From: Promerops cafer
Lineage: Eukaryota > Chordata > Aves > Passeriformes > Nectariniidae
DNA: 64,000 bases
Assembly: GCA_013398275.1 (NCBI GenBank)
Contig: VZSE01014931.1
Location: forward strand, 682,001 to 746,000
Direction: 5' to 3'
The position numbers were made by a program, and so were the translations under genes. Positions 9,475 to 20,587 of this stretch are shown here, piece by piece (position 1 is the stretch's first letter; each line of letters opens with the position of its first letter). The notes beneath the pieces are model-generated. The model ran no database searches. It worked only from the letters and a program-made list of their open reading frames with translations, and was not told the DNA's origin.

Positions 9475-12400
9475 CCACAGCAGCAGCTGGGTGTTGTGTG
9501 CAGTTGCCTGGAGAGTCTGGTGGGGCTGGGCCAGGGATGAGGAGCTCTAGCACTGCTTGCTTCCCTGTGGGCTGTAAAGCGAGGACAGGTAGCAAAAACT
9601 GATGAAGAGTAAGGACAAGGGATGCCCTTTTTTCTGGGCACATCAGAACACCTGGTGGGTTTTTCTGTGGAGGAGGATCAGCTGAGGTGGTTGTTGTCTG
9701 ACAGAGGCTGTTAAAGGACTGAATGGTCTGAGTGAAGTCTGTAATGGTACCAGACAAAGATATCCTGTAAGAGTCTGGGGAAAATCTTTCATGTGTGCCT
9801 TTGAACACGGGGATATGCATTTTGCCAAATATCATCTCCTTTGTGCTTAGGGTGCTGCTGGAAGGATGCAGAGTTTTGCTTTCTGTGGTCCCCATAGGAA
9901 GCCTGAATCTTTGCCTCTTTGGTATCCCCTTTCCCTCAAAAAGGTGCATAACAGTTTCATTTGCTGCTCATACTAAATGAGCAATGATTTTGGCAGCTGA
10001 TGTACTCTTCCTGCTGTCAATTTATCCACAACAAAATCAAAAATATCAAGCACACACAGACCATCCTGTCCCACTCTGAGAGGGAGCTAAGGGCAAGTGT
10101 AGGTGAGTATGGGAGACACAGCCCTCTCCTGGTGTCAGTGAAGGGCAGACATCCCTGCAATCAGCATGGAAGGGAAAAAATTGCTGGGAGTACATGATTC
10201 TTACAGAAATAGGCACAGGAAAAAGAAACCCAGGTTTGATTCTGTGCTATGCCATTGCACTGTAGTGCTTTGGCTGATGCTGAATTTCCTGGAAGCTGAG
10301 GCATTTCCTTGTGAGGCAATCCTCCAGTAGGTTGCCTGCCTGTGTGGCAGCATTGCCCTGCTCACCTGCATGGAAGGAAAAGGAAAAGCACTACTAGGGC
10401 TGCTTCCCTAATTTCTCTGAGCCTAAGGAGTATTCTGTCTCACAGTGAAGGCTTGCTGGTCATGTGTGCTGTTTTAATGTTCCTGGGGAAGAAATTCTGC
10501 ATGACTACATGCTGAGGGTAAAGGGCTCTTTACACTAGCCATGCTTATTGGTCACCCACAAGCATAAAATAGGATTTTTCAGTGGTTGTCAGCTGTAGAG
10601 GTACTGGACTTTGAACGGTACCTCTGAGAGGAGATGGTTTTAGAGGCAATGCAAGGGTATTCATATCCAATTAAGGCAGGTTGGTGTGTTGTGGTTTGTT
10701 TTGGGGTGGGCTTTTTTTGTTTGTTTGTTTTTTTAAGGGTTGGTTTGCTTTATTAAAAAAAAAAGAAGAGAGCATGAGAAGGCAGGCTTCAGAGGAGGGG
10801 CTTTGGCTTATAGCAAAGGTGAGTGTAATCACAGCTGTGGGCTCACAGTCTGGCTTTTGCAGTCCCTAGGTCATATAAAGCATCCAAACGAAACTCGGTT
10901 TTTGAAATTTGTTCCCTTCCCTAGAGTTTGCCTCTGTGTGACCTCGTGGATGTAGGTTTCTGCATTTCTTTCTGATTTGGCAGAGCTCTCCCACAAAAAG
11001 GGTGTCCCTCTCCTTTTTCTGGTGATGGTGATTGTGCTGCTGGGAGGGGGAAGATGTGGCAGGCAGGTCATGAGCACTGGCATGAGGAAAGGAGCAAGCA
11101 GGGAGACAAACGAAAGGCTGTGGGCCTTTCCAATTGGGAAATCAATAGCATATGAGTATGCAATGTAAGTGTGTAATCACAGCTCCCTCCCCTCTGCCCC
11201 TAAGCACTTACATTGATGGGGAGTTGCAGGCCAGAACCAATTAATCCTTACAACCTGCTAGGACAATAACTATTAATATTCTTCTGCGTGCACTCTGGTT
11301 GCTGCACCTGCTTGGAGCCTGGCTATGCTTGACCCTCAGCAGCTGACCCAAAGTTCCACCAAGGGAGCAAGACTCTTTCTGATCATGAGCCTTGCAGCCA
11401 GTGCACTGTTACCTGACTTCCCCCTGTGGATGTTGGAGAGGCTGACTGGGGGGATATATACTTGAGTGGCTGAAAAAGGAGGGATTTGCTGGTAAGGTTT
11501 TGCCTGCAGGAAGGAGGGGTTATTTGAAGGGGCATCTGTGGAATTTTTGAAGTGTAAATGCATTTAGACTTTTCTCATGCTTGTACACCTTCATATAATG
11601 AAGTATCTACTCTTTGCCTCGTAAAGGTAGTTTGTACAATGGGATTGAAACATCCGGTTTTATTTGTGCCTGTATACATGATCTGTGCATAAAGGTATGG
11701 CCTTTGAATACCCTTTCCTTGGCTTTTGGGAAGGTGCACGTATGGAAGAGAACATATATGTCTATGCAGGCACATGCATTTGAGTGTGTGCATGTGACAG
11801 AAAATGCACAATTTGCGTGGTAAAGATGCTTGAGAAATGTTAACAGATCTGGTCCAGAGTTGTGTTTTGTGCAAGGGATTTGTCATGAATGTTAGTGCAG
11901 GAGGTGAAGGCAGCCTGATTGCTGTTAGGAATGTCTGTGTAGCTATGTGTGCTTTTGGAGTGACCATTATTCATAGCGCATTTGCATCCAATCTTGACAT
12001 GGCAAGAGATTGTTGCAGTGAAACAGAATTGTTTCTGTGGCTTGGCTACCCCCCTCATCTTTCTGCGATAGCCTCGGTGTAAGGTGGCAACTTAGTCACG
12101 CTTCAGTCACCTGGGCAGGAAATACAGCCTAGAGAGTGGACAGGACATGTTTGACTCCTACGCTTTCATGGGAGAGTTTTTAGGAATAGAAGGAAGAGGG
12201 TAAAAGGAGGCTTTCTTACAAGCTGCATTGTTTTTTAATTAGACCAACATATTCAAAAATAGTACAACCTGACTGAGCCCACCTTCCTTGCGTAGCTATG
12301 CTATTTTATGAGCTGAATGCAGCCTGAAGCAGTAAAATCAGCAAGTCTGTACTCTGGCTGTTACCTTCATTAACACAGCCTTGCTGGTTTAACTTCCTCA

Positions 12401-13387
12401 ATAGCACAGGCTCTGTCCAACGTGGCTGCGTTCTGTCCAGTCTCAGTTTGGGTAGCTGAGCAGGATCTGGAGACCTACCTGGTCTCACCTTGTGAGATGT
12501 TCTGCACTTCTGGATCTCCTGGAGAGGAAAGGAAACTATTTGTCTGGAGGAGTCATGCTGTAAAAATCTTGGGCTTTTGCAAACAGGAATTTCTTGGTGA
12601 TTCAAAGAAAAAAAAAATTAATCATGCTAGCTCAAGTGGAGTAAGAGCTGTGTGTAGTTTAGGCCAGCTAAGGGAGGGAAGGCAGGAAACAGTGGGAGCT
12701 AAAGTGAGGGTACATAAGCTCTCCAATTTCATGTATCCTAGGTGCCTTTTGGTGACTGGTTTCTGTACTACCCAGCAGCCACAGAGCTGCAACAGATTGG
12801 GATGTTGATAGAAAAAAAAGTCCAGCTGCAGCATGAGGTAAATGAGCTGTGGCATTGCCCCAGAGGGACCTAGAGCTACGGTCAGCAGTGCAGTCTTCCT
12901 TTTCCTTTGGCCTGCTGTGTGCATAGAGGAAAGAAAGAAAAGGCCATTCTGGCTGGCCTTGCTCTGTCTATCCCAATGTAAATATTTGTAGCAGCAGCCT
13001 TTTCTTCAGGCTTCAAGGAACCTCACAAGACCCCTGCATGTAGGCTCTGCTCATCCCCTGGTCAACCCCAAGAGTTTTTGGTCTCTTTCTCTTCTTCCTG
13101 CTGACCAAAGTGACCCAAATCACCACAAAAATTGAAACAAACACCTTTCCTGGATACTGAAGCTTTGTTGTAGCTGCTGTGAAGGAGGAACGGCCATGTG
13201 AAACGTATTGGGGAGGCAGAAGACTTCAAAGGCTCTGCTTTCTTTCTACACACAAGAAATAGCTCTGTAATTCTTTCAGACCTGGGGATGCTAAGTGAGA
13301 AGAGGTTTTGAAATTGTTACAGGGAGGGTCTTAGGGTGACCTTGATCTAGAAGAAACCTTCTTGTGGAGCTGCCACCTTTCCTTGGT
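9475..13387. other. Intronic sequence, no gene recognised
   Basis: Contains T/TTTG low-complexity near 10707-10735 and A10 near 10755. The stretch 11165-11300 (CCAATTAATCC, ATTAATATT) and 11960-11990, with an ATTTGCAT octamer at about 11980, look like possible conserved non-coding DNA, but this cannot be shown without alignment. A 172-codon minus-strand open frame at 9431-9949 is low-complexity Pro/Ser/Thr-rich translation without a domain. Confidence 0.35.
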
Positions 13388-13505
13388 GCCTTGGTGATAA
13401 TAATGGCCAAGGTTTTGGGTTCGATCCCCGTGTGGACCATTTACTTCAGAGTTGGACTCAAGGGTCCTTGTGGGTCATTTCCAACTCAGAATATTCTGTG
13501 ATTCA
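13388..13505 (+). mobile_element. tRNA-Ile-derived, CR1-tailed SINE (TguSINE1-like), 5'-degraded
   Basis: The head contains GATAATAATGGCCAAGG followed by GGTTCGATCCC (13418-13428), a good polymerase III B box, and CCCGTGTGGACCA, which together resemble the 3' half of tRNA-Ile. The tail, GAGTTGGACTCAAGGGTCC through TTCCAACTCAGAATATTCTG, is a CR1 3' end with the usual final repeat-like TCTGTGATTCA. This tRNA-Ile head plus CR1 tail is the architecture described for TguSINE1, known from passerine birds. The 5' half with the A box is missing or eroded, so this copy is unlikely to be transcribed. It is the best clue to the taxon. Confidence 0.75.
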
Positions 13506-14104
13506 GATGTCTTGAGAGCTGGCAGGAACCTTGACAGATTTATTTCTGAACTCTTTCTCAAGAATTTTGCTGAAGCAAAGCAAAGATCTTTGCAGAATAC
13601 TTCTGCTTCACCAAAATGGAATTTTTCTAATAAAGAATAAAAAGGTGTTTTGCTGAAAAAATTCCAACTTGAGTTTCAAGAACAGATTAAGGCACAAGTG
13701 CTTAAAGGCTTTCCTGTGATGTGTTATCTGCTGTCATAAGACTACATCAGAGTTTCAACTGTCATCTAAAACAAAAAAGTTCTGAAAATTGTGGCCTTTA
13801 TAGGTGTTATCAAAAACTTGAAAAGGTTACCTGAGTGCAGCCAATAGCTGGTGTCTATCCTGAGCCTGCAGGCAGCTGAAAGTGCTGTACTGAAGATCTG
13901 CCCTCACTTTTTTGGAACTAGATTTCCTTGAAAAGAGACCCAGCTGGTGGAGGAGGGAATGTCCAGTGATCAGAACTCATGTCCTGTAATGATGCCGTGT
14001 CTGAACCAGAGGACGAGCATGTGCATGTGTCTGTGTGTGCATGGCATGTGCAGGGCCTGTGCTGTGATCACCAGAATTACAGTCTAGCCAGATAACAAGC
14101 TGTT

Positions 14105-14290
14105 GTTGTTTACAGCACTTGGTTCCGGGCACTTCAATTCCAGAAAGATGTAAACAAAATTAGAGGGAATTCAGAGGATTGCAAGGAGAATGATTAAGGG
14201 GCTGGAGGGACTGACTTATGAAGAATGCTTGTGTGAGCTAAATATATAGCTGTTTTGGCTAAATTACTAAAGAGGAGCTATGCTAATGAT
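14105..14290 (+). mobile_element. Diverged CR1 LINE fragment (3' UTR-proximal part)
   Basis: CTTCAATTCCAGAAAGATG, then ATTCAGAGGATTGCAAGGAG, ATTAAGGGGCTGGAGGGAC and CTTATGAAGAATGCTTG follow the order of the CR1 segment that in younger copies reads roughly 'ccctcaa..aagga', 'gtccagagaagggcaac', 'aaggggctggag', 'cttatgaggagcggctg'. Many substitutions and small indels show it is old. Both boundaries are approximate; no open frame survives. Confidence 0.6.
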
Positions 14291-16148
14291 GTAGGCATAC
14301 TGGGAAGGCATGAAGAATTGTCTAGTGTGGACTCACAGCTAGAAGAGTCTCTCATGATAGAAAATTTAGAGGAGGAAAGAAAAAATTGGCAGGAGAGGAA
14401 AAATATTGAATGGAAGAAAGAGATTAGATGGTGATATAGCTTTGTTAAGAATCATGGTGGAATTGCTGTCATTTGGGACATCTGAAGTTTGGCTGGACAG
14501 AGCCCTGGAGAATAATCCATGCACTACAAGCTTGAAAAGGTCCCTTGAGAGACAGTCTAGATGCCTTAATAGATTTTTATCCTGTCATTAATTTCTGAAT
14601 CACAGCTAATACTTCCAGTCTGACAAAGAGCCATATTCTTTAAAGTGTTTTTCTTTCTTGCCTTGTATTATTTCTGCTGTGATACAAATACTGGTGCAAG
14701 ACATGTGAGGAAGTCTTCTTCTGTATTAACAATTCAAATCCTGATTGCATCAGCTGCTTAACTCAAAGATGTTTTTCCTCTTTCTTTTAGTGGAGTATTC
14801 ATTCAGATTTGTCTAGTAGGTGGGAGAAGGCAGCCTGCTGGATGCCCAGTAAGGTGAAAACCCAGTGTCTGTAACTCTGTCCTGTGAGTTGTGTTAGGCT
14901 TTGCCAGGTTCCCCATTGACACATGTGGTACATACGGGCTCTGCTCTTTCTTTACCTTGCACGTTTTCAAAATGGGTAACTCAACACTGGACTGGTCCCT
15001 TCAGGCTCAGAAGCTGATGTGGTTGAGCTTGTAGCATTGCTGGCATGTCACAAGAGCTGAACCCTCCCAGGGCCATCTGTGACCTGAGGGGAGCTGGGCC
15101 TGTGCGGGAGGCAGCAACAGAACAAGAGGGCAGGAGACTGCCAAGCTGATCAGCAGCACGTGGGGGTCACCCAGCTGGTTTGCTCTTATCTCACCTACAG
15201 CAAGAACTGAAGAGTGAAAGTGGGATTGGTGGTGTTGGCTGCTTGCTTTAATGGGAATGGGAACAGACAGAATTGAGGGCAAGTTTTGTAGTGGATACTG
15301 GCTGGCACCATGGACTTCCAGAGGTAAAAGGTATTGTGGCTTGAGTGAAAGAGCCAGGAGACATAATGGGAATTATCCAGACTGAAGATTATTTGTGCCA
15401 TGGATGCAGACCCAGAGAGAGTTCATCACAGTTTATTAGCTCAGGTACAGCACTATGCAAATTGCAATCTGTTTCCTGGGCAGGAAGCAAGGAGCACCAT
15501 TTTGCATTGCATGCAGTCCAGACTGTTCAGTGTTGCTGGATGTTTCCCAGTCAGTGCAAGGCCTGTTTGAGGGCCTCAGCAGCTCAGCAGTGCCAGGGAA
15601 CAAAACGTGGAGACAGCTGACTCTGGATGGAAATTGAAGCTACTCAGCTTGGACTTTTCAACCAGCCTTGTTCAAGGTGGCTGCTGGTAATGACATCCTT
15701 ACCACATGCACCCCAGCAGGGTGGGGGAGCTCATCAGCTCAGATTTGGTGCAGTGGGGGTGCAGTTGGGCTCTGGCTCTGAACCAGAGACAAGAAACATT
15801 GTAGACTTGGGTTGTCCGTGCGGAATGTGTTGATTTTTGATGATGGAATCTCCTCTTTAAAAAATACGTATGCCCTGGGAAGAATAAAAAAACCCCCCTT
15901 ACCCCCTACCTTTGCATTAGGTAGAGATTCTGCATTTGTGCCACAATGGGAAAACTGGGAGATGTGAGAAGTTAACTAAAAGATGATGAGGTGGAGAAGA
16001 TTAGAAATGCCAGAGGTGATAATCTCTGTTGGCAGATGAGAGTTGCTCTGGAATGGTAGTGTGCTTGCTCGTGGAGATGGAGAACTTGGAATGTAGGTTC
16101 AAAGACCAATGGACCGGTTGTTTCCCCTGTATTATTTTGGCAATCTTT
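14291..16148. other. Intronic sequence, no gene recognised
   Basis: No repeat family, RNA gene or exon-like segment is identified. Open frames are below about 95 codons. Confidence 0.4.
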
Positions 16149-16162
16149 GTGCCCTCTAGTGG
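16149..16162 (-). promoter_or_regulatory. Consensus CTCF motif, facing the promoter
   Basis: Read on the minus strand the site is CCACTAGAGGGCAC, matching all 14 positions of CCASYAGRKGGCRS. It is about 12.5 kb downstream of the + oriented CTCF-type motif at 3677-3690; the two face each other, the arrangement favoured at loop anchors. Occupancy is untested. Confidence 0.6.
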
Positions 16163-19100
16163 CTCAACTCATCAAGGGAGGTGGAGAACTGCTGCTCCTA
16201 CCGCTTGCAGCGCCACCCAAGAGGGGCGACTATATGTCTGCAGCCCAAAGAATGAGGTTTCTCAGCCCGGGCTCACTGCAGAGAGAGGAGTGGGGTGAGA
16301 GCAAGATAATTGGTGTAGTAATTGTGTTTTTTGCACGCAGGAAATTGATTTGTTACAGCACCTTTGAATCATTGTTCCGTAGGATTTTGCTAATCTCATT
16401 CTAACCCCGGCAGGACGTTTGTCGCGTTGCACCCAGCGGTTGAGCCACAGCATGATGCTGCTGCTGCCTCCTTTAGTTATTGGGGTGAAGGCACAGCAGC
16501 AGGAGACCTTGAAACACATTCCTGCAACTGGGTGTACAGGATGGAGCTCTGGGTCCCCTCTCTGGGCTGCATGAACTGCAACTCTGAAAGGAAAAGAGAT
16601 ACCCAGGGTGTTGTAAGGAAGGAGGACAATTGGTGGCAAACTTGTGGTTGTATTGCTGTGCTGAACTGTGGAAGAAAAACCCAAGCACTTCAAAAGCAAA
16701 ATCAAAAATCACCCACATGTCCATTTTCTCAAATTCCTGTATAGATGTCTAACAGCAGCATTGCCTAATAGCAATGTTCATAGGAAGGGAAGCTCTTCTC
16801 AAAGTAAATTTATTTTTTTGTTTTTCTGCCATTCGCATGTTTGAACTAAGTGAAAAAAGTGGATTGATACTATATATCACTACGTTTGTTAGTAGCCAGA
16901 GCTGGTGCTGTAAAAATGATCACGCAAATAGTAAAAAGAGAAACTGTTTGGGAAAATGTGGTTGTTTTATGAAAACTGTTACAAAGAAGGATTTCTCATG
17001 GCCGGGATGGCCTTTTTGAAAGAAGTGGTGACTGCTTCTAAGCCAGTACAATATAAGACATTGAAATCTATTTCTGTTCCAAAATAGAGCAGGATCTGGA
17101 ACGTGGTTGTCCCACAGTTCAGAAAGCACACTAATCCCTGGGCCCTGGCCTGCTTTGGAGAGGTCTAATTTTTCTCTCCAGTTGTGATTTTAGCCACTAC
17201 ACATGTTAGAACTTTGTGATTTCTACCACTCAGTTGGGCTTGCATTAAGTGCTAGATAGTAGGCAAGCAAAGTAAGTCTGCATCTGCCACACAGACACAA
17301 GTAAAGAAGTTCACATTTCCAAAAGCACCCTGCTCCCAGATCTCTGTTCCTTGGCTTGCTGTGCTGAAGGCAGCCCATGGAAGAGCCCCTACTTGTCACA
17401 GCAGATGGCTGAGAAATGCTTGTTGGCTCTGTGAGCAGAGGTGGCAGCAGCAGCACAGCCCTTGCAGGTATCTCAGCAGCAATATTGGGGATGGTGGTTC
17501 CAGAAAGAGAGCTGACACTGTGTATTCCCTTGGCAGTTTTGGAGGTGGGCAGCTCTGTTGCATTTGTAAAATGTACAGTGTGCTGTCTGCTCTGCAGTCT
17601 CCAGTCAGTGTGGTCAATTTATTTTTACTCCTGATGTTGGCTCACTGCAGCTGCAAGGAAGGGGAAAACATAGCTCTTTTCTTTCATCTCCCTGCATTAA
17701 ACTTTAACCACATATCCCACTTCATGTTTCCTACTGCTGCAGCTTTATGACCAAAACAAGGGACCAAAGATGTACTCGTAGTAAAACCAAGTAGTCCAAC
17801 AGCTTTTATGATGTCTACTTCCTGCACCAGGGTTATAGTGAGAACGTATGACCTAATGTTTTTTAGAAAAACATCAGTTCTACGTTGGAGTTTGAGTTCT
17901 GCTCTGTGGCCTTGTTTGATGTTGTGGGGTAGAAGATTGCCTTACCCCTCTTCAATGATTTTTTTTGCTTTTTCAGAGTTCTTTATGTGAAAAAAAAACA
18001 AGGAAGAAGAAAAAACATAACTGTAAAGGCTATTTGTCTGGTTTAGGTAGACCCAAAGTAGAGTCTCTAATCCAATTTCATGGAGCAGAGGCTTCAGGCT
18101 GGATTTATGCTGTCTCTCTCTAGGAGGTTAAGGATGTGCTGTTCAGTTTGGTTGTCCTTGGCAGTACCTGTTCCAACTTGAGGCTACAGAAATCCTTAAC
18201 TGGGACGTGTCTGTGAGGGGAAGAGTTGTAACCTGTGTCCTTTTATCAAAGATTGTTCTGCCCTACTGAGTGAGGGGATACCTTTACCCTTCTGCTTTTT
18301 CCCAGCACCGTGAGATGCAGTTTGTTCCTGTCTTGTTTCTTCCTCTTGTTGAGGGTACTCCAAGCAGAGGATCTTTGATCCACTCCAAGCAAATTTCTTA
18401 TGGGGTCTGATCTGGAGCTTAAGGGTTGCATCTTGAAAAACCAGGCATGTGATTTAGTTTGCAGAAACTACAGGACTAGTGATGTGAATGCAAGAAATAA
18501 AGCATCTACCCGGATTCTTGGATTCAATAGTGTCTTGCAGTGCAGGCTGGCAGTTGGAAGAAACACTTTTTCAGCATAAATTTGGGCACCTTTGAGTTGC
18601 AAATGACTAAGAGACAATAAAATACACATTGCCACTTTCATGGGGACACCTTTAAAGCCAGGACTGCGCTTTCAATTAACTCTGCCGTATGTGGCCAAAG
18701 TCGACAGTGCATAAAACTTTGATAATTTCACATTTTAAAAATGTATTGGAAACTCTCATTCGTATATCTTCACTGAAAATTTCATGAATTGCACATTTCC
18801 TGGTGTTAGATGTTCAATAAACTTAAATTATGCAGCAATTTACATCTAGAAGATTTGCTTGAAAACTGAAGACTGGCTTCTTCTCTTCTGGGTTGAGAAC
18901 AGCTCTTTCTTTTTCTGACTCCACCAGTTAGAATGGGCAGTTTTGTTCAGAAATTGTTGGAGATCTGTACTGACCACTTAGTAGGAAAAACACTGATATG
19001 GGGGAGATTTGAAAGGTATCAGCAAATGTCTTGACACAGGTCTATCCCTCTTGTTTGAACCTGATGTTGCATTTTTGTTCATTTCGTGGGCATCAGTATT

Positions 19101-20505
19101 GGATCTATCCAGAAATTTTCCAGCAAGACTTATCTGTATTTTAGTATATTTTCAACTAATTGGGGAACTTGAGATTAGAGGGAAGAGGAAACTTGAATGG
19201 AACCAGTTTGTGAAATCCCAGATGGCAGTTATTAGCAGAGTACTTCCAGAACATGAGTACTCAGGTTGCTGGCGACATCTCCCTGGATCGTAAACTCCCA
19301 GTTTGAGAGCATGAAATTATGGGGTGTTCTGTCCATTGATGCAGACCAGTTCTTGAAGTACCCTGCTCATCTCACGCAGTGCTTTATTTCCATGCCATAT
19401 CCCAAATTTTTGCCTTTATCTGAGTGACCTCAAAGGAATAACATGCAGTGTGACGAGGAGGACTTTAAACAAAGCTCTCTGGAGCTATTTCCTCCCTTTC
19501 AGTAATCTCATTTCAAAGCTTTTCATGGTTACCCAGCTTTCTCATCCTCATTGTCCTTACTGCAACCAAACTGAGAGTATAAGCAAGTTCTAACACACTC
19601 CTGCTTTTCCATAAATGATCTCTATGCTCAGCTATGGATGAAGAGTAAGGAAGAAAAAGCAGAGCCCAAGGTACCTATGTACAGTCCTGGGACAGCACTG
19701 ATGCTGACAATCATGCATTCTCAAGATGATCTGTTGACCATGACAATGATGGTTTGTAAGAGAGGTGTCTTAAAATTGCCTCAAATGTCCCAAACAGTGC
19801 TTCTAATCTGGAAATAGCTTTGACTTTCTCCTGCAATGCTGCTTAGTGACTTCCATCACCTATCACTTCTAGGAATAGAAAGAAATAGGATGCACTGTAC
19901 AGTTTTGTTTGCCATCACCTGGGGGAAAAAAAAAAAAGCCTGGGCCCTGTTAATCCCAGCTGGCTATGTAGAAACCAAAGGTTAAGACATTCCTCTAAAG
20001 TTGTGAGCTAAGCTGGTGGCAGAGCAGAACCTGGAGGACTTGATCTCTGTCCAGTTCCCTTGCACAGCACTCCTGTGCTTAATGCAGTACTTCCCTAGTT
20101 TGAGTCTCCCTGGGCAGGGTAATGGGCAGCGCTGCTGGCAGAAAAGGTGAAAGGAGAGAGCTCAGGTGCAGGGAAGTGGTCAAGGAGAGGGAGGCTCCCT
20201 GGTGTCTGTAAGGAAGATGTCTGAAGGAAGGAATGGGGTGGATTTGACGACTGTGCAGGGAGGAGGGGAACAGAAGTGCCTGGCAAGCTGTTGAAGCTCT
20301 GTTTGCTTAATGGGAGCTCTTGCAAAGACACAGGCTGCATAAGCCATCAAGAGAAGATGGTTTCTCCCAAGGCCCTTGCAGCTGCACCAGGCTATGATAA
20401 CAAAAATTAACTTCATCTCCTTTGTCTTGCTTTCCAAGAGCCCCAGAATAGTAGTTATGAAAACGGTGCTGTTTAATATTGTCTTTGATCGAGCATTCCA
20501 ACGGG
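16163..20505. other. Intronic sequence, no gene recognised
   Basis: Ordinary intronic DNA with A- and T-runs near 17960 and 17990 and an A12 run near 19928. Open frames up to about 147 codons (minus strand, 16262-16705) lack domains or splice context. Confidence 0.4.
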
Positions 20506-20587
20506 AGCCCTGGGCTTGTTCAGCTCGGCTTTGTTAGTTTCAGACCCCAAGGCAACAAGCCGTTGCCTTCAAAGCCCAGGCAGGGCT
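20506..20587. other. Nested inverted repeat able to form a long stem-loop
   Basis: The inner stem is perfect: AAGGCAAC (20549-20556), loop AAGCC, GTTGCCTT (20562-20569). An outer stem pairs AGCCCTGGGCTT (20506-20517) with AAGCCC (20572-20577) and AGGGCT (20582-20587), with a 4-base bulge AGGC. Between 20518 and 20548 the left side has an unpaired 31-base internal loop. No known RNA family is recognised; the surrounding 20480-20620 is richer in CpG than its neighbours. Confidence 0.5.

Noticed and set aside
9431..9949. 172-codon minus-strand open frame
   Set aside because: Ser/Thr/Pro-rich with no family resemblance. It spans the 53-bp duplication region and is an expected chance length in this much DNA.
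10119..10132. CTCF-like CAGCCCTCTCCTGG (minus)
   Set aside because: Two mismatches at informative positions, including the second purine site; too weak to list.
13388..13440. Functional tRNA-Ile gene (B box present)
   Set aside because: The 5' half with A box is missing, the cloverleaf cannot form, and a CR1 tail follows directly, so it is a SINE.
15295..15325. REST/NRSE-like text (GGCACCATGGAC)
   Set aside because: Only one half resembles the consensus and spacing of the other half is wrong.
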